Shown: positions 1 through 4,592 of the stretch, piece by piece
Position numbering within the stretch: position 1 is the stretch's first letter
Layout: each line of letters opens with the position of its first letter
From: CAZSNH01 sp052388455
GTDB taxonomy: Bacteria > Pseudomonadota > Alphaproteobacteria > Rhizobiales > Hyphomicrobiaceae
DNA length: 5,181 bases
Reading direction: 5' to 3'
NCBI GenBank assembly: GCA_052388455.1
Contig: JBQTIA010000132.1
Coordinates: forward strand, 1-5,181
Notes under the pieces: generated by a model
What the model was told of the DNA's origin: nothing
The model's database searches: none
Seen by the model: the letters and a program-made list of their open reading frames with translations, nothing else
Program-made: the position numbers and the translations under genes

Positions 1-719
1 CCGGTGAACGCGATCTTGGCGATGCGCTTGTTCTGCGCGAGCGGCTTGCCGGCCTCGATGCCGAAGCCGTTGACGACGTTGATGACGCCGGCTGGCACGA
101 TGTCGGCGATGAGATCCATGAGCACCATGATGCTCATCGGCGTCTGCTCGGCCGGCTTCAGCACGACGCAGTTGCCGGCGGCGATGGCCGGCGCGAGCTT
201 CCACACGGCCATCAGCAGCGGGAAGTTCCACGGGATGATCTGGCCGACGACGCCCAGCGGCTCATGGAAGTGATAGGCGACGGTGTCTTGGTCGATCTCG
301 GCGATCGAACCTTCTTGCGCGCGGACACAGCCGGCGAAATAGCGGAAGTGATCGACGGCGAGCGGCAGGTCGGCGTGCGTCGTCTCGCGGATCGGCTTGC
401 CGTTGTCGAGCGTCTCGACGAGGGCGAGCAGCGGAAGGTTGCTCTCCATCTTGTCGGCGATCTTGTTGAGAATCTGCGCGCGGGCGGCCGGAGAGGTGCG
501 GCCCCAGGCGTCCTTGGCCTTGTGGGCGGCATCGAGGGCGAGTTCGATGTCTTCCGCAGTCGAGCGCGAAACCTCGCACAGCGGCTTGCCGGTCACCGGC
601 GTCAGATTCATGAAGTACTGGCCCTTGACCGGCGGAACCCAGTTGCCGCCGATGAAATTCTCGTAGCGCGGGCGGATACGGATCTGCTGTGCGACCTGAT
701 TGAGTGCTTGTTGAAGCAT
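1..719 (-). CDS. Aldehyde dehydrogenase, ExaC/AcoD-like (N-terminal part, truncated by window edge)
   Basis: NAD(P)-dependent oxidation of an aldehyde to the carboxylic acid, in the cytoplasm. Only the first 239 residues are visible; the family is about 500 residues long, so the catalytic Cys and general-base Glu lie beyond the left edge. Visible features fit the family: an N-terminal segment around residues 19-31 (YENFIGGNWVPPV), the IIPWNFP motif at 161-167 with N165 as the expected oxyanion-hole Asn, and VVLKPAEQTP at 185-194 with K188 and E191 as cofactor-ribose ligands. The last residues, IAFTG, begin the Rossmann FTGS motif. The motif GCVRAQEG at 130-137 and AYHFHEPLGVVGQ at 148-160 resemble, from memory, ExaC/AcoD/AldB enzymes acting on acetaldehyde and related short-chain aldehydes. 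The start is supported by AGGAGG ending 6 bases before ATG. It is separated by 310 bases from the minus-strand gene upstream, so it probably has its own promoter. Family is certain; substrate is inferred. Confidence 0.95.
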   Translation of the reverse strand, partial: MLQQALNQVAQQIRIRPRYENFIGGNWVPPVKGQYFMNLTPVTGKPLCEVSRSTAEDIELALDAAHKAKDAWGRTSPAARAQILNKIADKMESNLPLLALVETLDNGKPIRETTHADLPLAVDHFRYFAGCVRAQEGSIAEIDQDTVAYHFHEPLGVVGQIIPWNFPLLMAVWKLAPAIAAGNCVVLKPAEQTPMSIMVLMDLIADIVPAGVINVVNGFGIEAGKPLAQNKRIAKIAFT

Positions 720-722
720 GGA

Positions 723-730
723 TTCCTCCT
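723..730 (-). promoter_or_regulatory. Ribosome binding site of the aldehyde dehydrogenase
   Basis: On the minus strand the sequence reads CAGGAGGAATCCATG. AGGAGG is a full-strength Shine-Dalgarno match at normal spacing and fixes the ATG at 719 as the start. Confidence 0.85.
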
Positions 731-761
731 GAGGTTCGTTTCTTGTGCGATGCGGGTCTTA

Positions 762-777
762 CGAGACGCGGGTCTCG
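762..777. repeat. Perfect hairpin in the aldehyde dehydrogenase leader
   Basis: CGAGAC (762-767) and GTCTCG (772-777) form a perfect 6-bp inverted repeat with a 4-base loop. The octamer GCGGGTCT also occurs twice in direct orientation, at 753-760 and 769-776 within one base, so the stem sits inside a 16-base tandem near-repeat. It lies about 45 bases upstream of the start codon and would be in the mRNA leader if transcription starts in the AT-rich patch. It could be an mRNA stem or a protein-binding dyad. Confidence 0.5.
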
Positions 778-797
778 CCGTTTGAGGACTGTTGAAT

Positions 798-834
798 ATC
801 AATATTTGATCAGATATAGCTATGTCGATCTGAT
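798..834. promoter_or_regulatory. Cluster of inverted repeats upstream of the aldehyde dehydrogenase, putative operator
   Basis: Three dyads are packed into an AT-rich patch. ATCAA (798-802) pairs with TTGAT (806-810). ATCAGAT (809-815) is a perfect inverted match to ATCTGAT (828-834), with a 12-base spacer. Inside that spacer is the palindrome ATAGCTAT (816-823). The location 80-115 bases before the start codon suits a regulator-binding site for the dehydrogenase gene. The regulator cannot be named from the sequence. Confidence 0.4.
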
Positions 835-1029
835 GGCTGGTCTTGTCCATTGGTCGAAGGTGGGATGCGGCTTTCTGCAGCCACTCCCCCCATCTCAGAG
901 CTGCAATTATCCGCTCCGGTTGCCAAGGCGGCCGGCCAGTGGGGTTTTGGCTTGCAGCCATTTCGGCACTCATCTCGTGAAGAGTGGCGATCCTGGTGAG
1001 CGGTCGAGTGTCGGCTCGTCGTTCCGCGG

Positions 1030-1266
1030 TCATAGCGAGGGGTGCTCGCCGCCAGGATCGGCCAGCGAGATTGAAAGCAGCATTTTCACGAGGCGCGCGA
1101 GCATCAAGTCCGAAAGATTGGCTAGGTTCGTCAGCCCCTCGGTGAGAGGCGTCAGCGTCTCGAAATGCTCGGTAATGTCCGGATCAGCGCCACCTGCCTG
1201 TCCACACGCCGGACCGTCTATGACGGTCGGCACGACAGCGCCGCATGACACGAACCACGTCAGCAT
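1030..1266 (-). CDS. Hypothetical 78-residue protein
   Basis: I do not recognise this protein. It starts at ATG 1266 with GGGAGG eight bases upstream, a convincing ribosome binding site, and begins 13 bases after the stop of the 184-residue gene, so the two are very probably co-transcribed. The protein starts MLTWFVSCGAVVPTVIDGPA, has two cysteines (C8 and C21), and ends in a helix-prone segment around residues 40-68 rich in Leu, Thr and Asn (LTPLTEGLTNLANLSDLMLA). The N-terminal 16 residues are hydrophobic but lack the basic residues of a normal signal peptide. Third codon positions are G/C-rich, which supports coding. The longer reading frame upstream in the same phase, up to 1455, is Arg/Pro-rich, overlaps the neighbouring gene and is not taken as coding. 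Confidence 0.6.
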   Translation of the reverse strand: MLTWFVSCGAVVPTVIDGPACGQAGGADPDITEHFETLTPLTEGLTNLANLSDLMLARLVKMLLSISLADPGGEHPSL

Positions 1267-1267
1267 G

Positions 1268-1282
1268 ACAGGATCCTCCCTA
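1268..1282 (-). promoter_or_regulatory. Ribosome binding site between the two small genes
   Basis: The minus strand reads TAG, the stop of the 184-residue gene, followed directly by GGAGGATCCTGTC and ATG. The SD abuts the upstream stop codon, a layout expected for translational coupling. Confidence 0.65.
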
Positions 1283-1834
1283 ATGCAGGGTCGCATGGTA
1301 CGGGCGGTGTTCGTCGGACGGCTCCACTGCGACCGCCGACCGTTCGAACGCCTTGTGAAGCGCGGCGACATCCTGACCCTTGGCGGCGATCGCCGCCGCG
1401 TCGGGCGTGCCTGCGAAGCGAGTCGCGGCCTCGTCGAGAACGGCCGAAGCACCAAAGCGCCCGAAACGGATGATCGCCAACAGCGAGAGTTCGTCCTCGC
1501 ACACCAGCGGGCAACCCGCGTCCATGAAGTGAAACGGTCGCTTCCGCTCGGCCTTCACGGCCGCCATGAGTGCCGAAAGGCTCGAAACCAGCATGGCCCC
1601 CTTGTCGCTGCCGAGGTGGGCAGCAGCGAAACGGCACCCCGCTCCGGCGCAGCATTCGCTAGGTGTCCTCATTGCGATACAGATATGGCGCAGCGTGTCG
1701 AGAGTGATTTCCTCGATATGGCGCAAACCGAAATGACCGCGGCATCGCACGCTCTGGCTTTCGTCCTGATCGTCATCCAAAACCGGCTGGTGGGAGGGTT
1801 CGACGGGTTGCCGATTGGACTTGCGACGGGTCAT
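1280..1834 (-). CDS. Hypothetical cysteine-containing protein, 184 residues
   Basis: I do not recognise this protein. The start at ATG 1834 (MTRRKSNRQP) is preferred over the in-frame ATG at 1942 because the intervening 36 residues are Pro/Arg-rich like untranslated sequence; no strong SD marks either. Layout: a polar acidic N-terminus (1-30, DDDQDE at 20-25), a core with cysteines at 31, 52, 61, 62 and 67, a segment MLVSSLSALM at 81-90, and a CxxxC pair at 108 and 112 (GCPLVCEDE), then a helical Ala-rich tail with KGQDVAALHKAFER at 152-165. There is no signal peptide or membrane segment. Third positions are clearly G/C-rich from residue 85 onward, supporting real coding. It leads a two-gene minus-strand unit with the 78-residue gene and lies upstream of the aldehyde dehydrogenase, though whether all three share a transcript is not shown. 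The grouped cysteines could bind a metal or form disulfides; that is speculation. Confidence 0.7.
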   Translation of the reverse strand: MTRRKSNRQPVEPSHQPVLDDDQDESQSVRCRGHFGLRHIEEITLDTLRHICIAMRTPSECCAGAGCRFAAAHLGSDKGAMLVSSLSALMAAVKAERKRPFHFMDAGCPLVCEDELSLLAIIRFGRFGASAVLDEAATRFAGTPDAAAIAAKGQDVAALHKAFERSAVAVEPSDEHRPYHATLH

Positions 1835-2036
1835 GGCTGGCCTGTGAAAGGGGAGTTGTGGCTGAAGCGCCCGAGACCGAGGTGAGAGCCGGCGCCATCT
1901 GGCGATCGGAGGCTCGTGCGGCGGACAGTGGGGCTGTTGCAATTCGCCGGCTGCAGGTGAGCGGAGCTATGCGCGTCGATCGACGATGCACTCTCAGTTC
2001 GAATGGCGCGGCTTTTGGCGCGGATCGTATCGACGG

Positions 2037-2171
2037 TTACGGGACGCGTGCTGTTCCGAAAATTGCCCGCTCAGACGGTATTGAAGGCCGGCGGGCGAGA
2101 AATCCCATACGCAGCACATGAAGCAGCACATGGGCCGCGAGCCCCGCGGCCGAGAAATTTTCTGTCGTCAT
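2037..2171 (-). CDS. Possible small ORF, 44 residues
   Basis: The minus strand has GGAGG followed six bases later by ATG at 2171, and an open frame of 44 codons to TAA. The peptide begins MTTENFSAAGLAAHVLLHVL; residues 8-21 could form an amphipathic or short hydrophobic helix, and the rest is basic (MGFLARRPSIPSERAIFGT). A weak minus-strand promoter can be drawn upstream (TTGACG at about 2265-2260, ACTAAT 18 bases later). I do not recognise it. The SD and spacing are the only strong support, so it may be a real small protein, a leader peptide, or chance. Confidence 0.35.
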   Translation of the reverse strand: MTTENFSAAGLAAHVLLHVLRMGFLARRPSIPSERAIFGTARVP

Positions 2172-2181
2172 TTCCATCCTC

Positions 2182-2219
2182 CAATTCGCGGGAGTCAAAG
2201 TCCCGCAATCGGCAAATTG
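2182..2219. repeat. Interrupted inverted repeat just upstream of the small ORF's ribosome binding site
   Basis: GCGGGA (2188-2193) and TCCCGC (2201-2206) form a perfect 6-bp stem with a 7-base loop. It is flanked by CAATT (2182-2186) and AATTG (2215-2219), which would extend it as an imperfect outer stem. It would lie in the 5' leader of a minus-strand transcript reading the 44-residue ORF, next to its SD. Confidence 0.4.
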
Positions 2220-2247
2220 AAACTGAAGCCGCGCCATTAGTGCGAAA

Positions 2248-2286
2248 TGACGAGGCTATCGTCAATCGATTTCTTCAAATGAAATC
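2248..2286. promoter_or_regulatory. Two adjacent small dyads in an AT-rich intergenic patch
   Basis: TGACGA (2248-2253) pairs with TCGTCA (2259-2264) across five bases, and GATTTC (2268-2273) pairs with GAAATC (2281-2286) across seven. Both are perfect 6-bp arms within 40 bases. A regulator-binding or promoter region serving either or both divergent genes is plausible, but no box is strong enough to call. Confidence 0.35.
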
Positions 2287-2420
2287 ATTGAATTAGAACA
2301 ATTAAAATGTGCCGGCGCGAGAACGCTGAAGCGCTTGGGCCCGGGGTGTCCGATGGTCCTGTTGACCGCTCGCGTGGCCCCGTCGTAGGGTCTGGAGAAC
2401 TATATCTAAACAAACATAGA

Positions 2421-2443
2421 GACGCGCGCTCGCGTCGGGGGAG
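2421..2443 (+). promoter_or_regulatory. Leader hairpin abutting the ribosome binding site of the hydrolase gene
   Basis: GACGCG (2421-2426) and CGCGTC (2431-2436) make a perfect GC-rich stem with loop CGCT, followed immediately by GGGGGAG, the Shine-Dalgarno of the ATG at 2454 (spacing about 10). In the mRNA this stem would stand directly beside the ribosome landing site and may influence translation or message stability. Confidence 0.45.
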
Positions 2444-2453
2444 AGACGGGGTC

Positions 2454-3050
2454 ATGGCCGGCAGGACCATTCGGGAGATTGCAGGGCTGAACAACACACC
2501 GGCGGCGGTCTCGCAATCCGCGCTGGTGCTCATCGACTGCCAGAACACCTACCGGCAGGGCATCATGCAGCTCGACGGCGTCGAGCCGGCGCTCGAACAG
2601 TGCCGGATATTGCTCGATCGCTTTCGCGCCGCGGGGCGGCCCGTGATCCACATTCAGCACGATGCCGGACCTGGGTCGCCTTACGACGTGCGCGCCCCCA
2701 TCGGGGCCATCGCGGACATCGTTGCGCCGGCCGGCGACGAACAGACTGTCGTCAAGGCCTATCCCAGTTCATTCGAGCGCACCGGTCTCGACATGATGCT
2801 GAAGCAGCTCGGCGTCAGCGACATCGTGCTGGCCGGTTTCATGACGCATGTGTGTGTGAACTCGACCGCCCGGGCGGCCTTCAATCTCGGATACCGGCCG
2901 ACGGTCGTCGCCTCGGCCGCGGCGACGCGCACCCTCCCGCTGCCCGGCGGCTCCGACGTGCCGGCCAAGGCACTGCATGATGCGAGTCTCGCGGCACTCA
3001 ACGACATGTTCGCGGTGGTGGTGCCGGATCAATCCTACGTGTTTGCATGA
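2454..3050 (+). CDS. Isochorismatase-family cysteine hydrolase
   Basis: A cytoplasmic hydrolase of the isochorismatase/nicotinamidase superfamily, which cleaves amide or vinyl-ether bonds through a nucleophilic cysteine. At 198 residues it has normal length. The catalytic triad is intact: D28 in ALVLIDCQNTY (23-33), K101 in VVKAYPSSF (99-107), and C134 in GFMTHVCVNSTARAAF (128-143), the family signature segment. The fold's alternating strands are also visible: PVIHIQHD (63-70) and DIVLAG (123-128). The start at 2454 is chosen because the family's first strand begins near residue 23 and GGGGAG lies about 10 bases upstream; the in-frame extension back to 2307 is Arg/Gly-rich and looks untranslated. 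The residues that set substrate choice do not let me separate nicotinamidase, carbamoylsarcosine-type amidase or other activities. The classic PncA metal-binding His cluster is not evident (only H67/H69 nearby), so nicotinamidase is less likely. The gene appears to stand alone. Confidence 0.93.
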   Translation: MAGRTIREIAGLNNTPAAVSQSALVLIDCQNTYRQGIMQLDGVEPALEQCRILLDRFRAAGRPVIHIQHDAGPGSPYDVRAPIGAIADIVAPAGDEQTVVKAYPSSFERTGLDMMLKQLGVSDIVLAGFMTHVCVNSTARAAFNLGYRPTVVASAAATRTLPLPGGSDVPAKALHDASLAALNDMFAVVVPDQSYVFA

Positions 3051-3079
3051 TCGCGTACGCGCGCAGAATGGGGACTTGA

Positions 3080-3102
3080 CCGGGGTGATGTGCCCGCCCC
3101 GG
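3080..3102. repeat. GC-rich stem-loop after the hydrolase gene
   Basis: CCGGGG (3080-3085) and CCCCGG (3097-3102) form a perfect 6-bp stem with an 11-base loop, 30 bases past the hydrolase stop codon. There is no T-run on its 3' side, so it is at best a weak transcription terminator or an mRNA 3'-end stabiliser. Confidence 0.35.
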
Positions 3103-3241
3103 CTGATCCACAGGGTGCAGGCAGAGGAGTGCGGCACGCGCCGGAACAGATGGACAGCGGCCGAATGCCAGCAGGCGGCCGGCCAGAGTTTTGATGAGAC
3201 GGACGATCCCAGCTTCTGAAAGATAAGGTTAGAGGGGATCG

Positions 3242-3769
3242 TTGTCTAAAACCTCGATGAGCTCGAATATGCTCGACCAGCTCGAATTTTTGGATCCGGA
3301 CCGGGTTCCCTTCATCGGCCTGGGGGGCCTCGCGGTGGTCCTTATCGCTGTCGTCATGCTGCGCCGTCGCCACCGTCGATCCCATGAAAGGAGACTTCCC
3401 GTGTCGATTGACGTTCAGAACAGCGCGCAACCCGAAGGTTCGACCACTGTTTCGACCTATACGATGTCCGCCGCTGCCTCAGCCGGAACGTCTCCGCCGC
3501 CGCCGTGGGCCGCGCAAGCGATCCGTCTGCCCGTCGCGGACTTCGTTCTCGACGACACGTCACCCGCGGCCAAGACCTATTCGGCCGCGGCGATCCTGGC
3601 GGCCGGGGAAGCGGCGGGCTACCGCGTGCAGCGTGCGGGAAGCGCGAACGCCGGCTCTCAGCAGGCTCAGAGGGTAAGTGCTCCCCAGGTGGAGCCATCG
3701 CTCACCGCATCGGCCGCCGCGACCTATGCCGCCATCGCCGCATCGTCTGGTCGCCCCCTCTCGGCGTGA
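3242..3769 (+). CDS. Hypothetical membrane-anchored Ala/Ser-rich protein, 175 residues
   Basis: I do not recognise this protein. The reading frame opens at TTG 3242 with GAGGGG four bases upstream (rather close); ATG at 3257 is the next in-frame choice. Residues 22-40 (VPFIGLGGLAVVLIAVVML) form one clear transmembrane helix, followed at once by RRRHRRSHERR, so by the positive-inside rule the C-terminal part should face the cytoplasm. The remainder (54-175) is low-complexity, rich in Ala, Ser and Pro, with a more ordered stretch IRLPVADFVLDDTSPAAKTY near 93-112 and an Ala-rich helix at 114-126. An in-frame GTG at 3401 (residue 54) has AAAGGAG seven bases upstream, a stronger site than either N-terminal start, so a 122-residue soluble form may be the main product or a second product. 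The gene is 191 bases after the hydrolase; co-transcription is unproven. Confidence 0.6.
   Translation: MSKTSMSSNMLDQLEFLDPDRVPFIGLGGLAVVLIAVVMLRRRHRRSHERRLPVSIDVQNSAQPEGSTTVSTYTMSAAASAGTSPPPPWAAQAIRLPVADFVLDDTSPAAKTYSAAAILAAGEAAGYRVQRAGSANAGSQQAQRVSAPQVEPSLTASAAATYAAIAASSGRPLSA
3387..3403 (+). promoter_or_regulatory. Internal ribosome binding site and GTG start within the membrane protein frame
   Basis: AAAGGAG (3387-3393) precedes GTG (3401-3403) by seven bases, in frame with the frame that opens at 3242. It would yield VSIDVQNSAQPEG... (122 residues) lacking the transmembrane helix. Either this is the true start of a soluble protein, or the locus encodes two overlapping products. Confidence 0.5.
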
Positions 3770-3907
3770 AATCGGACTGAAGTGGCCTGTCACGACTCGT
3801 GTCTCAGAGCCGTGCCGATCTGGTGCGCAGCATACGCGCATGTCGGTAGCCCATGGCGCGGTGGCGGTAGCATTCGGAGCGGCGGGCGCCAAAGCAAGCA
3901 GCCGATC

Positions 3908-3942
3908 CCTAGCCCGAATTATGCACCAGAACACGGCCGCGA
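3908..3942 (+). repeat. Left terminal inverted repeat, 35 bp
   Basis: Consists of CCTAGCCCGA, two variable bases, TATGCACCAGAACACG, one variable base, then CCGCGA. It matches the reverse complement of 4175-4209 at 32 of 35 positions; the differences are at positions 11, 12 and 29. Confidence 0.85.
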
Positions 3943-3980
3943 CGGAGGTGAATTTGGCGGTACGCCAGGAGAAGCGCGCG

Positions 3981-4002
3981 GTTCGATGCCGTCGCATCGG
4001 AC
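3981..4002. repeat. Hairpin 1 inside the foldback element
   Basis: CGATGC (3984-3989) and GCATCG (3994-3999) form a perfect stem with loop CGTC. As RNA the stem extends to nine pairs (GUUCGAUGC with GCAUCGGAC) with one G-U pair. Confidence 0.6.
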
Positions 4003-4011
4003 AAGCGTTTC

Positions 4012-4027
4012 GACGCCGCGTGGCGTC
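4012..4027. repeat. Hairpin 2 inside the foldback element
   Basis: GACGCC (4012-4017) and GGCGTC (4022-4027) form a perfect 6-bp stem with the 4-base loop GCGT. Confidence 0.6.
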
Positions 4028-4044
4028 AAATTCGCCCCGCCCGT

Positions 4045-4069
4045 CTTGGCGAAGCCAAGCTTCGCTTGG
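4045..4069. repeat. Two overlapping, mutually exclusive hairpins inside the foldback element
   Basis: CTTGGC (4045-4050) pairs with GCCAAG (4054-4059) over loop GAA. CCAAGC (4055-4060), which shares five bases with that right arm, pairs with GCTTGG (4064-4069) over loop TTC. Both are perfect 6-bp stems with 3-base loops, and only one can form at a time. Confidence 0.6.
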
Positions 4070-4095
4070 ACAGGGTCGCACGCCCGTGGCCGCCG

Positions 4096-4152
4096 ACGGC
4101 GACGAATGGCTCAACCGTAGGCAAAGCTACGCTGTTCGCCATTCGTCGCCGT
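4096..4152. repeat. 15-bp perfect inverted repeat with nested hairpin inside the foldback element
   Basis: ACGGCGACGAATGGC (4096-4110) is a perfect inverted match to GCCATTCGTCGCCGT (4138-4152). The 27-base interval contains another perfect stem, CGTAG (4116-4120) with CTACG (4127-4131), over loop GCAAAG. This is the strongest internal structure of the element. Confidence 0.8.
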
Positions 4153-4174
4153 GGATCGACTCACGTTCATGCGA

Positions 4175-4209
4175 TCGCGGTCGTGTTCTGGTGCATAGGT
4201 CGGGCTAGG
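4175..4209 (-). repeat. Right terminal inverted repeat, 35 bp
   Basis: Inverted partner of 3908-3942. Read on the minus strand it begins CCTAGCCCGACC and ends GAACACGACCGCGA. The 16-bp core TATGCACCAGAACACG is identical in both arms. Confidence 0.85.
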
Positions 4210-4307
4210 CAAATTCGGCTCGGACAAATTCTAGAATGGCGTGCAGTAGAGGATAAACGTGCGAACACCTATGTGATTGAGGTTGCCTTATGATGTGACC
4301 CACGTCG

Positions 4308-4592
4308 TCATGCCAGCTCCAGCCTTAGCCGCTTGCCGAGTGCCTTGGCGGCGCGCTTCAAGGTGGCAAGCGTGACGCTATCGTTGTCGGGGTCGAGCAG
4401 GCGGTCGAGCTGCGCCCGCGTCGTCTCCATCTCGGCGGCCATGGCGGATTTGGTGAGCCCCTTGTTTCTCATCGCAGCGGCGATCTGCGCGGCAATGACT
4501 TTCTTGGTGGCGACGAGCGACGCCTCCTCGAGCAGACCATCGTCGGCGAGAAAAGAGTCGAAGCTCGAGCCATGGTGCCTTTTCCGGGTCAC
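4308..4592 (-). CDS. XRE-family helix-turn-helix antitoxin
   Basis: DNA-binding antitoxin partner of the toxin encoded just upstream; expected to bind and neutralise it and to repress the shared promoter. At 94 residues it has a polar N-terminus (1-30) and a helix-turn-helix from about 36 to 81: QIAAAMRNKGLTKSAMAAEM (36-55), then ETTRAQLDRLLDP (56-68) as the recognition region, and VTLATLKRAAKALGKRL (73-89), the usual closing helix of this family. The start is GTG at 4592, overlapping the toxin stop by four bases (GTGA), with AAGGAG eight bases upstream inside the toxin gene, so translation is coupled. No later start fits as well. The toxin-first order is that of HigBA systems. Confidence 0.9.
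   Translation of the reverse strand: MTRKRHHGSSFDSFLADDGLLEEASLVATKKVIAAQIAAAMRNKGLTKSAMAAEMETTRAQLDRLLDPDNDSVTLATLKRAAKALGKRLRLELA

Larger units (their letters stand above)
720..1029. other. Intergenic leader/promoter zone of the aldehyde dehydrogenase, 310 bases without a convincing gene
   Basis: This stretch lies between the stop of the 78-residue gene and the aldehyde dehydrogenase start, both on the minus strand. It contains a locally AT-rich patch at about 790-835, nested inverted repeats (listed separately) and a GC-rich hairpin near the start codon. No clear sigma-54 (-24/-12) or strong sigma-70 box is visible on the minus strand. A weak candidate is TCGACA (828-823) followed about 18 bases later by TATTGA. 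The open frames crossing this stretch overlap the dehydrogenase gene and look non-coding. Confidence 0.5.
1835..2453. other. Intergenic zone between divergent genes, 619 bases
   Basis: This zone separates the minus-strand 184-residue gene from the plus-strand hydrolase. The part next to the minus-strand gene (1835-2036) shows no gene or clear promoter. The middle holds one possible 44-residue minus-strand ORF. The right part (about 2182-2310) is distinctly more AT-rich than its surroundings and carries several small inverted repeats, consistent with divergent promoters. The open frames on the plus strand here have no ribosome binding site and no recognisable protein character. Confidence 0.5.
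3908..4209. mobile_element. 302-bp foldback element with 35-bp terminal inverted repeats (MITE-like or intergenic repeat)
   Basis: The ends at 3908-3942 and 4175-4209 are inverted copies matching at 32 of 35 positions, and a further inverted hexamer AGCCGA/TCGGCT lies just outside (3900-3905 and 4215-4220). The interior holds at least five perfect hairpins. There is no transposase or other gene inside. A short, non-coding, terminally inverted element is typical of MITEs, which are moved by transposases acting in trans, or of chromosomal intergenic palindromic elements of Rhizobiales. No clean target-site duplication is visible at the edges, so exact borders and mobility are uncertain. It could instead be a structured non-coding RNA locus. 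Confidence 0.55.
3770..4307. other. Gene-free stretch of 538 bases containing a foldback repeat element
   Basis: No frame here has a ribosome binding site or recognisable protein. Open frames crossing it on both strands run through the inverted repeats and hairpins and look like chance. The section 3770-3907 carries only weak local symmetry; 3908-4209 is the foldback element; 4210-4307 holds the palindrome ATTCTAGAAT (4228-4237) and two copies of CAAATTC (4210-4216 and 4226-4232) before the antitoxin stop codon. Confidence 0.6.

Noticed and set aside
608..1033. Minus-strand frame of 141 codons whose ATG overlaps the stop of the 78-residue gene (ATGA)
   Set aside because: The overlap looks like coupling, but the frame runs 112 bases into the dehydrogenase gene in another phase, covers the AT-rich dyad region, and its C-terminal half is Ser/Arg-rich noise.
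704..1885. Long plus-strand open frame of 393 codons
   Set aside because: It has no ribosome binding site, starts inside the aldehyde dehydrogenase start region, runs antisense to two genes with better starts, and its protein is Arg/Ser-rich without recognisable features. It is a GC-rich antisense shadow.
2307..2453. N-terminal extension of the hydrolase by 49 residues
   Set aside because: The extension is Arg/Gly-rich, lacks an SD at 2307, and contains the AT-rich leader and hairpin. The family fold is complete from 2454.
3560..4208. Open frames of about 180 codons on both strands across the end of the membrane protein gene and the foldback element
   Set aside because: They have no ribosome binding sites, cross the inverted repeats, and encode Arg/Ser/Pro-rich sequence without conserved motifs.
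3908..4209. Retron msr-msd, integron attC array or CRISPR
   Set aside because: Hairpins enclosed by a long inverted repeat recall msr-msd or attC folds, but there is no reverse transcriptase or integrase in the window, no attC core sites, and no regularly spaced direct repeats.
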